A DNA stretch of 64,000 nucleotides, from positions 2,284,501 to 2,348,500 of the forward strand of contig OX359270.1 of assembly GCA_947179155.2 (NCBI GenBank). The letters are read 5' to 3'. This stretch comes from Hedera helix (Eukaryota > Streptophyta > Magnoliopsida > Apiales > Araliaceae). The notes under the pieces were generated by a model, which was not told the origin of the DNA, searched no databases, and saw nothing but the letters and a program-made list of their open reading frames with translations. Numbering within the stretch: position 1 is the stretch's first letter; each line of letters starts with the position of its first letter. Below, one piece after another: positions 25,624-38,600 of this stretch. Position numbers and translations under genes: made by a program.

Positions 25624-25660
25624 TAAAGTAAAATAAAAAATATAATAATAAGCATAATGT

Positions 25661-25668
<8 letters not shown>

Positions 25669-25720
<52 letters not shown>

Positions 25721-25726
25721 TGTGTG
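25669..25726. repeat. (TG)n microsatellite
   Basis: Nearly perfect TG repeat of about 29 units with one T insertion near the right end. It follows a short TA run. Confidence 0.97.
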
Positions 25727-25778
25727 ATATTAATGCTTTTTACGCATAAATAATAATCTAAAAGAGGAACTTACAATT

Positions 25779-26288
25779 AGACCTGGCAAACGGGCGGACC
25801 GGGCCAGAACGGACCGGGCCAAAAACAGCCCGGCTTTTTGCGGGCTACAAAATCCTTGGCCCGTGCGAGCCGACTCGGGCCGCGGGGCATTTGTGTAATT
25901 TTTTTTATTTTATTTTTTAAAAAAAAAATTATTATGACTTATAATTTAAAATATTAAGTAAGACATGAAATCTTCTTCATGTGTGTCATGATTTCTTTTT
26001 CCAACCCACAAAAAAACATACATAATTGATTAACTTTTTATATTTGAAATAAATATTAACACTAATTATTTACAATTATAACACATTATTTTTTATATTC
26101 TTCATAATTCTCTATTTGATTCATTTTCTAAGTTTTTTTTTTTTTGGTCAACAATGTCAAGCAATATAAATTTAAAAAAAAAAATTAAAAATGGCCCAGC
26201 TTTTTTTAAGTTGTATTTTTTAGGCCCAAAGCCCGATTTTTTTGGGTCGGCCCGGCCCGCGGGCCCCGGGCCTTTTTGCCAAGTCTAG
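25779..26288. mobile_element. hAT-type MITE, GC-rich ends
   Basis: 510 bp with imperfect inverted ends (AGACCTGGCAAACGGGC at the left; CTAGACTTGGCAAAAAGGC as reverse complement of the right). It is flanked by a perfect 8-bp duplication TTACAATT (25771-25778 and 26289-26296), the length made by hAT transposases. Both ends carry GGCCCGGCC-type palindromic blocks. The centre is AT-rich and non-coding. Confidence 0.85.
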
Positions 26289-26436
26289 TTACAATTGAAT
26301 TAATTTGATAAACAAAAACTATATAAATAAATAAAAAGATAGTTCATGCCTCGCACACGTTTCAAACTTGTTATATATAATTAAACGCACAAATTTGGTT
26401 TCACAAATTTTCATAGAATAAAAAAAAAATTAGAAT

Positions 26437-28010
26437 GCTAATAATAAAAGAAGTTTAAAAGTTCAAACCACTACTACTATCTATTATTAATATAACTACT
26501 AATACATCTATGAAATTATTAGAACTTAGAAGCAACATTATAAGATTCCCCAACTTGTTTAGGAAATGAAAGGTATTTTTATTTTTATTTCTCTGATAAG
26601 ATTGAAAAGGAACTTCTAAACGAATGTTTACTTTTGGTTCTACCAAATTTATTACAAAATTTTTAATTTATATAAAATAATATATCTTAATAAATGTTAT
26701 GTAAGATACTTTTTAAATATATTAATATATCGAAAATATCTTCGTAACATATCACTTTAGTTGTAAATTTCATTATTAGGTTAATGTCCTAATTAACTAA
26801 AGTAAATTCATTAAAATTTTATTAAATAATTTTATTAATAAGATATGTGAATTTTTTTAAAACATAATAACTGTAGAATTAATTTAAAAAATTATTATGG
26901 AATCATTATTAACTAATTTTCATAACTAAATTAAAATTTATTAAAACTTGAGTTTCATAAATAAAAAATCGGCTTAGAATTTCAAGCAAAACACTAAAGG
27001 TGTGTATGGTGTGGTTACAACGTGTAACCTTAACCAAACTGTATAGTATAGTCAATATTATAGAAATAATTGTAATTGCAGTTTATCAAACTGTTCGGTT
27101 ACTAATTGTTTCGGGTTTTTTTTACGGTTACAATTTTTTTCGAATCTAATATGCCATCGATAGACTAAAAAAAAAAGTTAATAAGCAAGCTAATAATAAA
27201 ATAAGTTTAAAGTTCAAACCACAACTATTATCTACTATTAATATTACTACTAATACATCTATGAAAGTATTAGAACTTAGAAGTAACATTATAAGATTCC
27301 CTAACCTATTAGGGAAATGCAAGATATTTATATTTTTATTTCTCTGATAGGAAAAGAAACTTATAAAAGAATATTTATTTTTTGTTCTATCAAACTTGTT
27401 ACAAAATTTTAAATTTATATAAAATAATATATCTTAATAAAGGTTATCTAAGATACTTTTTTAAGATAGTAATATATCAAAAATATCTCTTTAACATGTC
27501 ACTTTAGTTGTAAATTTCATTATTAGGTTAATGTCCTAACTAAATTAAATTCATTAAAATTTAAAATTTTATTAATATGATATGTGAATTTTTTTTAAAA
27601 CATAATAACTGTAAAATTAATTTTAAAAATTATTTTGAACTCATTATTAACTAATTGTTATAACTAAATTAAAATTTATTAAAACTTAAGTTTCATAGTT
27701 TTTTTTGGGCTTAGAATTTCAAGCAAAACACTACGAGTGTGTATGGTGCAGTTACAAGGTGTAACATTAACCAAACTGTATAGTACGGTTAATATTATAG
27801 AAGTAACCGTAATCGTGGTTTACCAAATCGTTCAGTTACTATCAATTAACATTTTGTGGTTACGATTTTTTTTCGGATTAATATGTTATTCATACATTAT
27901 AAAAAATTTAAATAAGCAAGCAAATAATAAAAGAAGTTTAAAAGTTCGAACCACAACTATTATCTACTATTAATATTACTAATAATACGTACATCTATAA
28001 AAAAATTATG
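26437..28010. repeat. Tandem duplication of a ~740-bp AT-rich unit, two copies plus a partial third
   Basis: Copies start at about 26437 and 27190, and a truncated third at about 27920. Shared landmarks in order are AATAATAAAAGAAGTTTAAA, ATTAGAACTTAGAAG, TTTCAAGCAAAACACTA and the block ACCAAACTGTATAGTA. The copies differ at many positions, so the duplication is old. Each copy contains a subsegment rich in GGTTAC / GTAACC (26999-27150 and 27740-27870). An inverted relative lies near 39985-40430. No coding function is seen. Confidence 0.85.
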
Positions 28011-28127
28011 AATACTCCCCACAAATTTGTTATACAGGTATGATATGAACAAGTAAAAGAAAATTTATATAAACAACTAAAAAGTTAGTAACACATAAAC
28101 AATTAATTCATTTATGGATGCATTTTC

Positions 28128-31100
28128 TGTGACGACCCCGAATCCGGGTCCCCCGAACCTCGAACTCGGTTCAACACGAGTACAACCTTTTTCTTATTGT
28201 TCATGAATTACAACAATATTATAATTGCTAAATAATCATTTATTTACAATTTTACAACATCTCTTTCTATTCCAGAATCGAAATCTTTATACATTCCTAG
28301 TATGTCTCAATATCATACATGATACGACATTCTATTACAATCAATTTGAGTATTTAATACTCATATAACATATCAACTAAGTCTTATGCTACAGAATCAT
28401 TTACCTGTCCAATTCGGACTGATATCTACAATAGATATTTAGATCTTCAATGGAAGTAATATATTTTCCTATTCCTTGTTCTTTATCGAGAACTTCAGGT
28501 AACTAGCCTTATCTGAAAATGTTGGTTTAGGCAAGAGTGAGCACGACGGCTCAGCAAGTTCAACAGCTACACATAACACATTACATGCTTCACATAAAAT
28601 TTACAATTTATACTAACATCATGTTTTTCATGTATTTCAGTTTATGACATACTGCTCATGCATATCATGCCTCGCATTTAATCTATGCTTCATGTCTAAC
28701 CTCTATCATGACATATAGTTCAATGCAGAACAATTGTCTTAAATCAACTACCGCATATCTACAGTTCAAATCAACTTATTGCACAAAGGCACATTAAAAC
28801 ATCTTTGCACATAACCACGTATGAGCACATCTCAGTTTAATAACAAACTTATAATTCATGCACATAATACAACACGTTCTGAAAAACTTGTCTGGACTTG
28901 TATAACCAGCTTACGTTAATCTTTCACGTTCCTTGCACCACCTACACGGTATGTGAGATCAACGGTGCACAATATCAGTCAAAGTTTGACTCAATACTAA
29001 ATCTTATTTTAAAGATATTTATTTCTTCTTATCATCCCCTTTATTTAATAAGGTTAATTTCATATTTTAGTCTCTCTTTGACTTGACTCAGTGTTTCATA
29101 TTCAACACCATAAATCTTTTGTTCGAAACTATGCAATTCTGACATTTATTAATGTCACTGCATTAAAACTTGGACCCTATATTTATTTAGGTCGATCCAC
29201 CAATTAATCACTAATGGACCATACCCTTGGTTTAACTTAATCACATCATTTATCTCGATACTTATCATAATATTACCCACCTTGGATAATATTTTAAATT
29301 TTACTATCAATTAGTAATAACTTATAATGTTATTTAATTGTTAAATAACACTTTAAATAATCATTACTATTATTAATTTATTTTTAATAATAGTTTACCT
29401 TAATCATTATGATTAATCTTTTAATAATAATTTAATTGCTTGCTAATATTATTACCCTTTAATAATATTTTAATTGACTTTTCATTATTATCAATCATTT
29501 TAATAATAATTTAATTGTTCATCAATATTATCAATCATTTAATAATATTTGAAATCCTCACGTATCATTAGTAATTATTTAATAACGATTCAACCCTTAA
29601 CTATTATTACCCAATAGTTAATTACTTGTTAAACAATATTATTAATTCTTTAATAATATTCTAAATCTTTATTTATCATTATTATTTATTTAATAATGAT
29701 TTAACTCTTAACTATTATTATTTAATAGTTAATTAAATGCTAAATAATATTATTAATCCTTTAATAATATTTTAAATTAATTACATATCATTATTAATTA
29801 TTGAATAATGATTTAATTCTTAACTATTATCATTTAATAGTTAGTCAATAATATTATCAATATATTTTAATTACTTAATAATCTTCTTTCGATTAAGTAA
29901 TAATTTATTCCACTTAATTACCATTTAATTATTATTTAATATGAATTAAATAATAATTAATTAACTAATTATCCGAACTCATTATTTAATATTAATTAAA
30001 TAATAATTAATTAATTAATTAACCTTACTTATTATTTAATATTAATTAAATAATAAATAATTAGTTTATTAACCTTAATTATCCTTTAATTATTATTTAA
30101 TATTAATTAAATAATAATTAATTACTTAATTAACCTTACTTATTATTTAATATTAATTAAATAATAAATAATTAGCTTTCTAACTTTAATATTCTTTAAT
30201 TATTATTTAATATTAATTTAAATAATAATTAATTATTTATTTAACTTTACTTATTATTTAAGTGCAATTAAATAATAAATAACTAACTTATTCATCTTAA
30301 CATCCTTTAATTATTATTTAATATTCATTAAATCATAATTAATTAATTACATAACTTCATATATTATTTAATATTTATTAAATAATATTTAATTAGATTA
30401 TTAGCCTATTTATACACTAATAAATAGCTAATATATAGTGAATCACTCCAATAATTTCAAATTTTATTTTATAACACTTAACTAGCATGCCAATAGGTCA
30501 AATATTATTTTTCTGAAATTAAAAATAATTTTCCCATAATTATTAGCAATTTAATAAGCTTTAATCCACCATTAATTCTAATAAATACCAAATTACAAAA
30601 AAAATCGGATTTTAAATTTTGACAAATTTCTTTATAAAATTATAAGCATTTTCTTTTTTGGAACCAACCCAAGAACCGGCCTAAAAATGCCCGAACCGGC
30701 CCTACCTAAAAAATCATGAAAAACCGAAAAAAACCGAACCGGCCGGTTTTTTTAAAAAAATAGGCAGATTACTTTTATGCTTTTTCAGACTTGGGGTCTT
30801 CAACGGGAACTTGAATAAAATGAAATCCACAAGTCCGATTGAGGCCTATTTGGTATCGATGGATTCGTAACTTCATTTTTTTGTCATCAAACATCAAATT
30901 TGGATTTGTTTTGGTCACAGAAATTGGCTCTAAACCGGACTGTTGTGCACAGCCCTAAAACAGTGGGTGTGTTTTGGTTGAAAAATCATAACTTGCTCAT
31001 TTTAAATCGGATCGAAGTGATTCCATTTGGAGAATCTTCATATCTCACACATCTAACACCAGAAATTTACGGATCATGAATCCGACTTACGGATCATGCC

Positions 31101-32947
31101 CAGAAATTTCGGGAGTGGCTGCCATGATTTTGGTTACTTGGTTTTCGTCGGTAAAAACTTATTTGATGATTTTGATGAAATCTTTCCACATAAATACACC
31201 CAAAAATTCATATTAAACCCATGTAACCCTAGATATATCAATCTAGCATGTTTCTACCTTTTTAGATTTTGAAAATTAGTTTTCTACCAAAGAAATTACA
31301 TAGTACCCAAAGAACAATACCAAGCTAGAATGTTTTATACCTTTTGTTGATTATCCTCTTTGTTAGAACTTTGAAAAGGCTTGGATGATCAATCTTCTTA
31401 CATAGATAGCTTCCTCTTGATGAGACCTCCATCTTTAAACCTTGCTCCAAGATCATCCAACCATCAATGCTCACAAGATCTAACTTTCTTTTTCTTTTTC
31501 TCTAGAGTTCTCTCTCTTTTCTCTATTGAAATTTTTGTAAAATGGCTAACCAACACAATGAATTGGTGAAGCACTATATTTATAGTACTTCCTTAATCTC
31601 CATTAGCTCCTACTAATCAACCAACACTTGGACATTTAAGGCTTAAACTCATGCTTACTATAGCTTGGATGGACAAGATGATTGACAAGGATGAATGACT
31701 CCTATCAAGGTTGCTTGGAAGCAACTTTTAGAGTGTAAAACAAGCAAAATAAAGCCACACTCAACATTTTCATGTGGGGCCCCCTCCAAAATTCGGGATT
31801 TGCCAATAAATTACACCAATTTGGCTTTATTTTTATATCCTATATCATTATATAAGTATCAATATATATATATACCAATGTATATATATTGACCATAACT
31901 TTGACTACCATTTGGGCTCCACATTGAATCAATTTAATATTTCTTTTGGGCTCGTCAATTAAATTTGTTTGGGCTCAATTTAATTACTACATTGGGCTAA
32001 TATTAAATACTCTATGTTACATTTAATTAAACAAGCATTGGGCTTGGTTAATTATTACATAAATCCATGTTCAAATTAAATTATATGGACTACTAGGTTA
32101 AATTAATTTGACCTAGTTTAATACCTCAATTGGACTTATAATATAATCCAATTAGATTTGCTACCACATTGGGTTACTTAATTAACCCATCCACGGTTAA
32201 TTCTTAACCCCACATTTATTTATCTAGCAATTAACCAATGATTGGTTAATGTTATCTCTCTTGTCAACCAACTAGGGTTATTCAATTAACTAGACACTAA
32301 TTAATTCTCTACACTCAATCAATACTTGAAATGCTTCTCCCAACCATTGACCATCATTTGACTTTTAATGGTTTGGGCTACATAACTTACTTTTTATTGG
32401 CTCTCTTATTTAATTACCCATTTCATGCAAATATCTCCATATTGGGCTTACATCTATAACAACTTATTAATTAAGTAAATTACTTAATTAATTAACTTCT
32501 TAATATTGTCCTTCTAGGCAATATTTCACTTCCCTACTTGTTACTCATAACCTTAATTCATAACTTATATAATTAATTCAATTAATTATATTACATGACT
32601 TTTCTTTTTAATCCATACTAAAACTAATTAATTTATTAGTTTTATTAAGTATTTAATTTACTTCACACATCATCTTGTTTGACTAACAAACTCAACTATA
32701 GGTGTATATATATAAATATTAATATATTCACCTTCACTTCTCAATTGAATTTCTTTCTTAAATAAATTATCTACCTGCATCATTAAAATATTCTCACATT
32801 TAATTTCTAACAAATAATTTATGTTAAAAAAAAATGTTTACCCATTTTCTACACATCTTCCTTCTCACCTTCTAGGTTTAAACCTTAACCTTTAATAAAA
32901 TCAATTAAGATATTATTTAAAATCTTGAAATTATCTGGGATATTACA
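28128..32947 (-). mobile_element. Probable solo LTR (4.8 kb) of a Ty3/gypsy-type element
   Basis: Starts TGTGACGACCCCGAATCC and ends CTGGGATATTACA (TG...CA). Read from the minus strand it starts TGTAATATCCC, like the other gypsy-type LTRs here. The flanks are TTTTC and TTTTT, an imperfect 5-bp duplication, so the edges are less certain. A minus-strand TATA box (TATAAATATA) lies at 31575-31584, and the LTR motif CTGAGC...GCTCAC is present on the minus strand at 28533-28559. No gag-pol, primer site or purine tract was found. Its length is large for an LTR and is partly explained by the AT palindrome array. Confidence 0.7.
29300..30415. repeat. AT-rich palindromic repeat array within the solo LTR
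   Basis: The left half repeats blocks such as TAATATTATTAAT...TTTAATAATATT. The right half (29920-30400) repeats a unit of about 56 bp holding TTATTTAATATTAATTAAAT, roughly nine times, often in alternating pairs. The core arms ATTATTTAAT and ATTAAATAAT are exact reverse complements, so each unit can form a small hairpin. Confidence 0.85.
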
Positions 32948-32997
32948 TTTTTTATTATTCAGTTAGTAATAATATACTAAAATTTTATCATACAAAT

Positions 32998-33020
32998 GTG
33001 TGTGTGTGTGTGTGTGTGTA
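32998..33020. repeat. Short (TG)n microsatellite
   Basis: About eleven TG units just outside the right end of the probable solo LTR. Confidence 0.9.
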
Positions 33021-33926
33021 TTGGTTTGGTTCGGTTAATTTAGTACAATTTTTCACAAGTAACCGTTGTTATAACCAAATTTACGATTCAAATTTTTTAG
33101 CTTTCGATTTATTGAATTTTCTATTATTACAGTTTTTTTGTGGTTTGATTTCGTAGTTGTTTTCCAATTTTTTATGATTTTTAATTCTTTTGCTCAGCCC
33201 TACAAAACACTAACATAGAATTTCAACTTAAATAAATTTAATATAATTATTTTTTTTTATAATCATAACTAAATAAATTTACACCCATTCAAATGTTTAG
33301 TTCAATAATTGATCAAATTATCCTATAATATATAATTCAATAATCTATTATCTAAATAAATATTTTATAATTTAATAACTGCAAATATCTTCTTAAAATT
33401 TTAATTAACTATTTACATACATTTAAATATTGACTATCTTAACGATTAACTTAATAAATCATTATGCATGTCGTCCATACTTTCGCACGAAGGTTGGTGA
33501 GTTGTTAGAATTATACGACGAGTTTGTTTCCTAAAATTTTAAGTTAATTATCTTATTTCAATTTTTCATGGCAATTTTTGTAGGAGTTTTGCTTATATGA
33601 TAATAAATTGTCGAAGTATGTGGATACATGAGATATGTAAGAATTGAGAAAGGACTCACACATTATTATTTTATCTTATCGCATTGATTTTCACTGATCC
33701 AACTTTGTCATCATATTTTGTTCTCACATGTATATCATTTTTCTTTCTGTAGCGTAAATTCTGAGCGAAAAGACATCGATATCATTACATTAGTAAAGAT
33801 ATTTGAGGCTTGGCTCAAAAAAATAAATATTATTTAAGATTAAAATTTAAGACAACTAACATTATGCATTTTTGTGTAAAAAAAAAAACTTACGCGAAAG
33901 AGTATGAGAGTGTGGGAGATAAAAAG
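33021..33926. other. AT-rich spacer, no gene recognised
   Basis: GGTTCGGTT-type motifs near 33025 and GCTCAGCCCTAC near 33195 suggest an old hAT-like MITE, but no duplication could be matched. Confidence 0.4.
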
Positions 33927-34501
33927 TAGAGGTGAACATGGTGCGATTTGGTGCGGTTTGAAACCCAAAACGCACATGAAACCGCTTAGGTGTGGTTTGA
34001 AAAATTCAAAACCGCACATGTAACCACTTGTGATTGGTGTGGTGCGGTTTTGAAACGTGCGATGCGATTTCGGTTTCAAAATCAATTGAACATATACAAA
34101 ATATTAAAACTAAAAGAATACAGACACTGAAAGAATCACCTAATTTTCAAGTGCAGACAAATGTGTATAGAATATATTAGAATAGTTACTTAAGAAGAAG
34201 TAAAGTAAGACTATGACGAATAGTTGTTTATAACTTAAAAGTAAATAGTGTATTGTTTATACAGTAAAACTATCACTATTGAATTTATTCTTCTTTATCC
34301 ACATTATAATGAAACTGTATAATTGCAAAAATATCACTGACAATCAAACAATAAGAAACTTGATTAAAGTAAAATTCACAATTAAAAATTTTCAAAACTA
34401 CAATTAATAGTCATACAAGAGACAACTATAGAAGTTTTGGTGCGATTTGATAGGTTTTTGGTGCTTTTTCGGGATCAATTTTAATTTTTTGCTCATCTCT
34501 A
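33927..34501. mobile_element. hAT-type MITE
   Basis: 575 bp with imperfect inverted ends TAGAGGTGAAC / TAGAGATGAGC. It is flanked by ATAAAAAG (33919-33926) and ATAAAAAA (34502-34509), an 8-bp duplication with one mismatch. The left part repeats GGTGCGGTTTGAAACC-type motifs; the rest is AT-rich. The minus-strand reading frame across its left end is not a gene. Confidence 0.75.
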
Positions 34502-34509
34502 ATAAAAAA

Positions 34510-35083
34510 GAATGGATTAAGGTATTGCATAATTTTAAATAATTTTTTTCTATATTATCGTTTAAATATTTTTAAACTTAAATTAACTTTAAATATTTTT
34601 AGAGTTAATTTTAAATATTTTTAATTCTATATTAACTTTAAATATTTTTAAACTTAAATTAATATAAATAATTTAGCTTTATCTAATGCAAATAAGTATT
34701 AAAAGTGTTATTAATGATCAAATCTAATATTTGAGAAAGTCAAAATTACTCTTATTCTTTTTTAAAAAGTAAATTATCAAATTTAATGAATTTTAAATTA
34801 GATTCGGAAAGTTCTTTGTATTTTCTCGGCATGCACTTTCCATCTGAACTCCCTTACAAACAGAAAACAGAGTAACAGACTGAAAAAGTCGAAAAGCCCA
34901 TATGAGCACCTGGGTAGAGTTGGTGAGTCTTGGCATTGACTTTGTTTGTCAAGCACACGGCTTACATATACATAGATTAGATAGAGAAAATTTGGACTCT
35001 ATAGAACAGATTTGAAAGAGAAGAAGACTCCTGTGCTTTGTATTCCCCTCTAATTTGCTTCTGAAATTGTGTGTGAAATAGAT
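34510..35083. promoter_or_regulatory. Upstream flank / 5'UTR of protease exon 1A
   Basis: Non-coding. From about 34986 to the ATG it is similar to the flank of exon 1B (shared GGACTCTAT.GAACAG and GAAATTGTGTGTGA), so the duplicated unit includes 5'UTR sequence. No convincing TATA box was found. The ATG at 35084 is chosen because the protein similarity between the copies begins there. Confidence 0.5.
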
Positions 35084-35685
35084 ATGGAAGATGGGGAATC
35101 CCCTCAATTAAAAACGTTTGTTGTAATTACTCTTCCACCTTTAGATAATCCGTCTTTTGGCAAAACAATTTCTACTTTTACCATCTCTGATTCATCTGCT
35201 TCTTCAATTCCATCTCAAGAACAAGAATCCCACCAAAATCCTCAAAACCCACAATTAAATCTTCCAATTCAATTACCATCCAGCCATGAAAATCGATTTT
35301 CCTCTAGGAGATTTCAATTGGGTGCCCCAAAAACTTCATTAGGACTTCTGGGTATCTTTCTTTTTGCTTTAATTTTGTGGGTTTGTTCATCCCCACATAC
35401 CCTTCTTCAAACTCGTAATCTTGATGGCCATAGGCTTCGAGATGGGGAGGATGATGATGGGAGGCCAGATTCCTTTATTTTTCCTTTGTATCCCAAATTG
35501 GGTACGCGTGAAATGTTGCAAAAGGACATTGAGCTTAAATTGGGGAGGTTTGTGGAGTTTGATTCGGATAATATTGTGTCACCATTTGTTGATGACGGAG
35601 TGAGAGCCAGTAAGATCATAAAAGCGATTTCGGCAGTGGATTCTACTGCCATTTTACCTGTCAAGGGTGGTACTTATCCGGATGG
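35084..35685 (+). CDS. Protease first exon, copy 1A (canonical donor)
   Basis: Encodes MEDGESPQLK, then the conserved ITLPP...PSFGKTI...FTISDS tail, a Pro/Gln-rich linker, a transmembrane segment at about residues 84-103 (TSLGLLGIFLFALILWV) and a juxtamembrane region ending YPDG. The donor GG|GTGTGTATG is canonical and leaves phase 2, which fits exon 2 exactly (GG+G, then CTG TAT TAT). Splicing to exon 2 needs a 5.4-kb intron that skips copy 1B. Confidence 0.75.
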
Positions 35686-38600
35686 GTGTGTATGATTCTT
35701 GCTCCTTTATTTTTTATTTCAGTTATGCCAAATTTTTCAATGTTTTAGTGGCACTGGAAGAGTGTTAGATTTTGTTGTAATTGTGAAGGAGTATTTGGGT
35801 ATTCTTACTTATCTGGATTGGCTTCTATAATTGTTATTGTTTTATTCTTAGATTCTATTGCTCTTTCTTAGATTTGATTAAGTCAAATTCTGCAATGTTC
35901 ATTAATAGATTTGCAGTGCATGATGAGTATAATTTTCAGCTTCTATTTATTGATTAATCTGTAATTGTTAGTACATATTGTGTACTCTGTCATTATTGTT
36001 AGTTTTGTTATATAACAGTTGGAAAAAAAAGGCGTTTTTTGTTAACTCGTGTGCCATAATGGGTCAATTAACAATGGTATGTGGAAGTAAGGGCATTGGT
36101 TGTTGAGGCTGGGTGGGTAATCTCAATTCAAGAATGACTGTTTTAATAGAAACAGAGGTTGTTACGAGGCTGTAGAGCTTATTAAGGTGATGGTGTTTAT
36201 AGTGATGAAATTGAGTAACAAAAAGAAGATTTTACATTGGTTGTCTTTCCTTTGCTTCCTACAAGTTCGAGGACACGGGAATCGGAACAAATGACCTTGG
36301 CATTTTACTACTCAAACCGCGTAACCCTATATGAGTAGTCTAGATATAGTTGGGGGGAGGTGGGGAATGAACAAACTAGAAATGGAATACTAGTTTTATC
36401 TTATTCCTGCCAAATTTAAAAATTAATATGAATTATCCCGAACAGATTCATACCAGATAATTACTTCCTTTACTAATTATCTCCTCATCCTGCATAACTT
36501 AGATCAAGTGTTGGTCTATTCTCTCTCCTTTAATTGGTGCCTTCTTTCCTTGGATAACTTTCATGCATTTCATCCCCCACTCTTTCTCAAGTCTTACGAT
36601 CCATCTCTCTCCCTCTTCTCTTATCGCGTGACCAAAAGTAAATCTTTTCACCTATTTCATCAAAGTATTTTTTGTTTTAAAAAAATACTAAATAGTTGAT
36701 GCTTATAGAATTATATCCCGTCTCTAGTATTACGAAAAGTACACATCAAAATCTTTAATAATATTACCAATTATATGTTTTATGCGAATGACTCATGCCT
36801 CACTACAGGCTTTTGCTATTGGAGCCTTTAGTAGCACCTATTTATTTGATTTGTGTAGTGACTTGAGTGTTGCACTTTTTTTAGTGTTCTTATTTTTATA
36901 ATTTTTTGTAATTGTTTCCACTTTTTAGGGTTCGGTGGACTTCTTAACCCCCACCCCACCTTTTACTTTTTTAATTTCTATAGGCAAATAAATCCACTAT
37001 AACACCAAAAGGCGGCGAACCCAAGTACACACGTTATATACAAAGACATAGGGAAAAAAGACACTCACCAAAGAATCCTAAACCTCACACTATACAAAGA
37101 AACCCGGAAACACATCATAAAGCTGATAGAATAAGAGGCTAATAATAATTAACCGGATCCCACCTAATTGTGACCAATTATTATTATGAATCAAAGCTGT
37201 CTGCCTTTTTGAATTTTCATCCCTTTACTCACAAAGGATACCTCATAACTAGAAATGACAGTTCAAAGACTCCTCGTCGTTTCACAATGGAGAAGCAAGT
37301 AGTTCACCAGTTCCCCTTCACCCTCTCTTTCTGAAGATTATGCTGAAGCAGGAACACTCCCAAAGATGCCGTTCATGAGAAGAAGCCACCTAGAAGGCGC
37401 CCCCTAAATGGATCTCCACAAGGCATCGACCTAGCACCGTCTCCTTCTAAAACCCTGGAAAAGATTTCACCGAGAATCACCCACTGCTATTCTCCTTCCT
37501 GAACTTTATCATTCTTGCCTGATCTCATAATTCACCCTTCAAGGACTAAGAACAACTCTACCATCTGCTCAAGCTTCCAATCTTGGAAACTACTCCTGAC
37601 ATCAGCTGCCATGGGGACCTTGCCTTGGCCTTTAAACGGTAATCTTCCATATTGAGCCTTGGGTCAACTACAATACTCAGGGAAATGGTCCCAAATGACT
37701 CTGGCTCACATTTTTTTCTTTTGTTACTTATGCTACTAGCGATCCTGCACCACTCGCGGACAATAGTTTCTGCTGGTCACACTGCATCACTCTCATGTGA
37801 AGTCAACCCCACCTATTTATCTCTTCTTTCTTACGTGGACCCCCTATATTTCAATTTCACATTTTTTTTATTAAGAGGAAAAATAAGGTATGCCAAGTGG
37901 CACATCGTCTTGCTTAATATATTTTGATTGATTCTATTAATAAATCTTCTTTTCTAAAAATAATAATTAAAAGAAAAAAATGTCACACTTGCCAACTAGT
38001 GCTCCATATCTTATTTTGCAAAAATGACTTTTAATAGTAGTACTACTTAATACATAAATTTTATATGTTTACTTACCCATTTATCTTTTCGATTTGAAAA
38101 ATCTTTGTATTTTCTTTCTTTGAGCTTTCCATCTCTTCTCGCTCTCAAGGATTTGGAACTAAGAAGGATGGGCGAATTACTGAATTTTATAAAATGTTTT
38201 CTTATCAGTTTTATAGAATTTGTAGTGAACCTATTACTACACTGTTTAGAGGGGGAGTTCTTCTCTTTTAATTTGTTAAGAGTACCTCTTTAGCTGATTT
38301 GTGTAGAGATTGGAGGATTGAGCTTTTATAAGTGGTCTTTTGTCTTGTTTTCAACTAGTTCGGTTAGAGTGGGCCTCTTACCCCCTATTTTATTACATCA
38401 TCTCTATTCTGTTAATATTTCTTATAAAAAAAATAAAAATCTATTCTGAGCGGACTATAAAGAAAACAAAGGAGGTAGCTGAGTCTTACCATTGAATTTG
38501 TATTGACAACAGAAACTTGTATACCCACAGAAAGAGAGATAGAAAGTGCGGCGAAGATTTGGACTCTATTGAACAGTGCAAGAAAACCCCCTTCTTTTTC

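Noticed and set aside
29300..30415. Possible CRISPR-like regular repeats
   Set aside because: Plant nuclear context, no unique spacers, and the units are AT-rich palindromes inside an LTR.
33840..34085. 81-codon minus-strand frame
   Set aside because: Spans the left end of a hAT-type MITE and consists of its repeated motifs.
35407..35664. Minus-strand frame over protease exon 1A
   Set aside because: Antisense shadow of a well-supported exon.
37652..37927. 91-codon frame between the two first exons
   Set aside because: Does not begin with ATG at its apparent start, has no recognisable domain and lies in probable insertion remnant.
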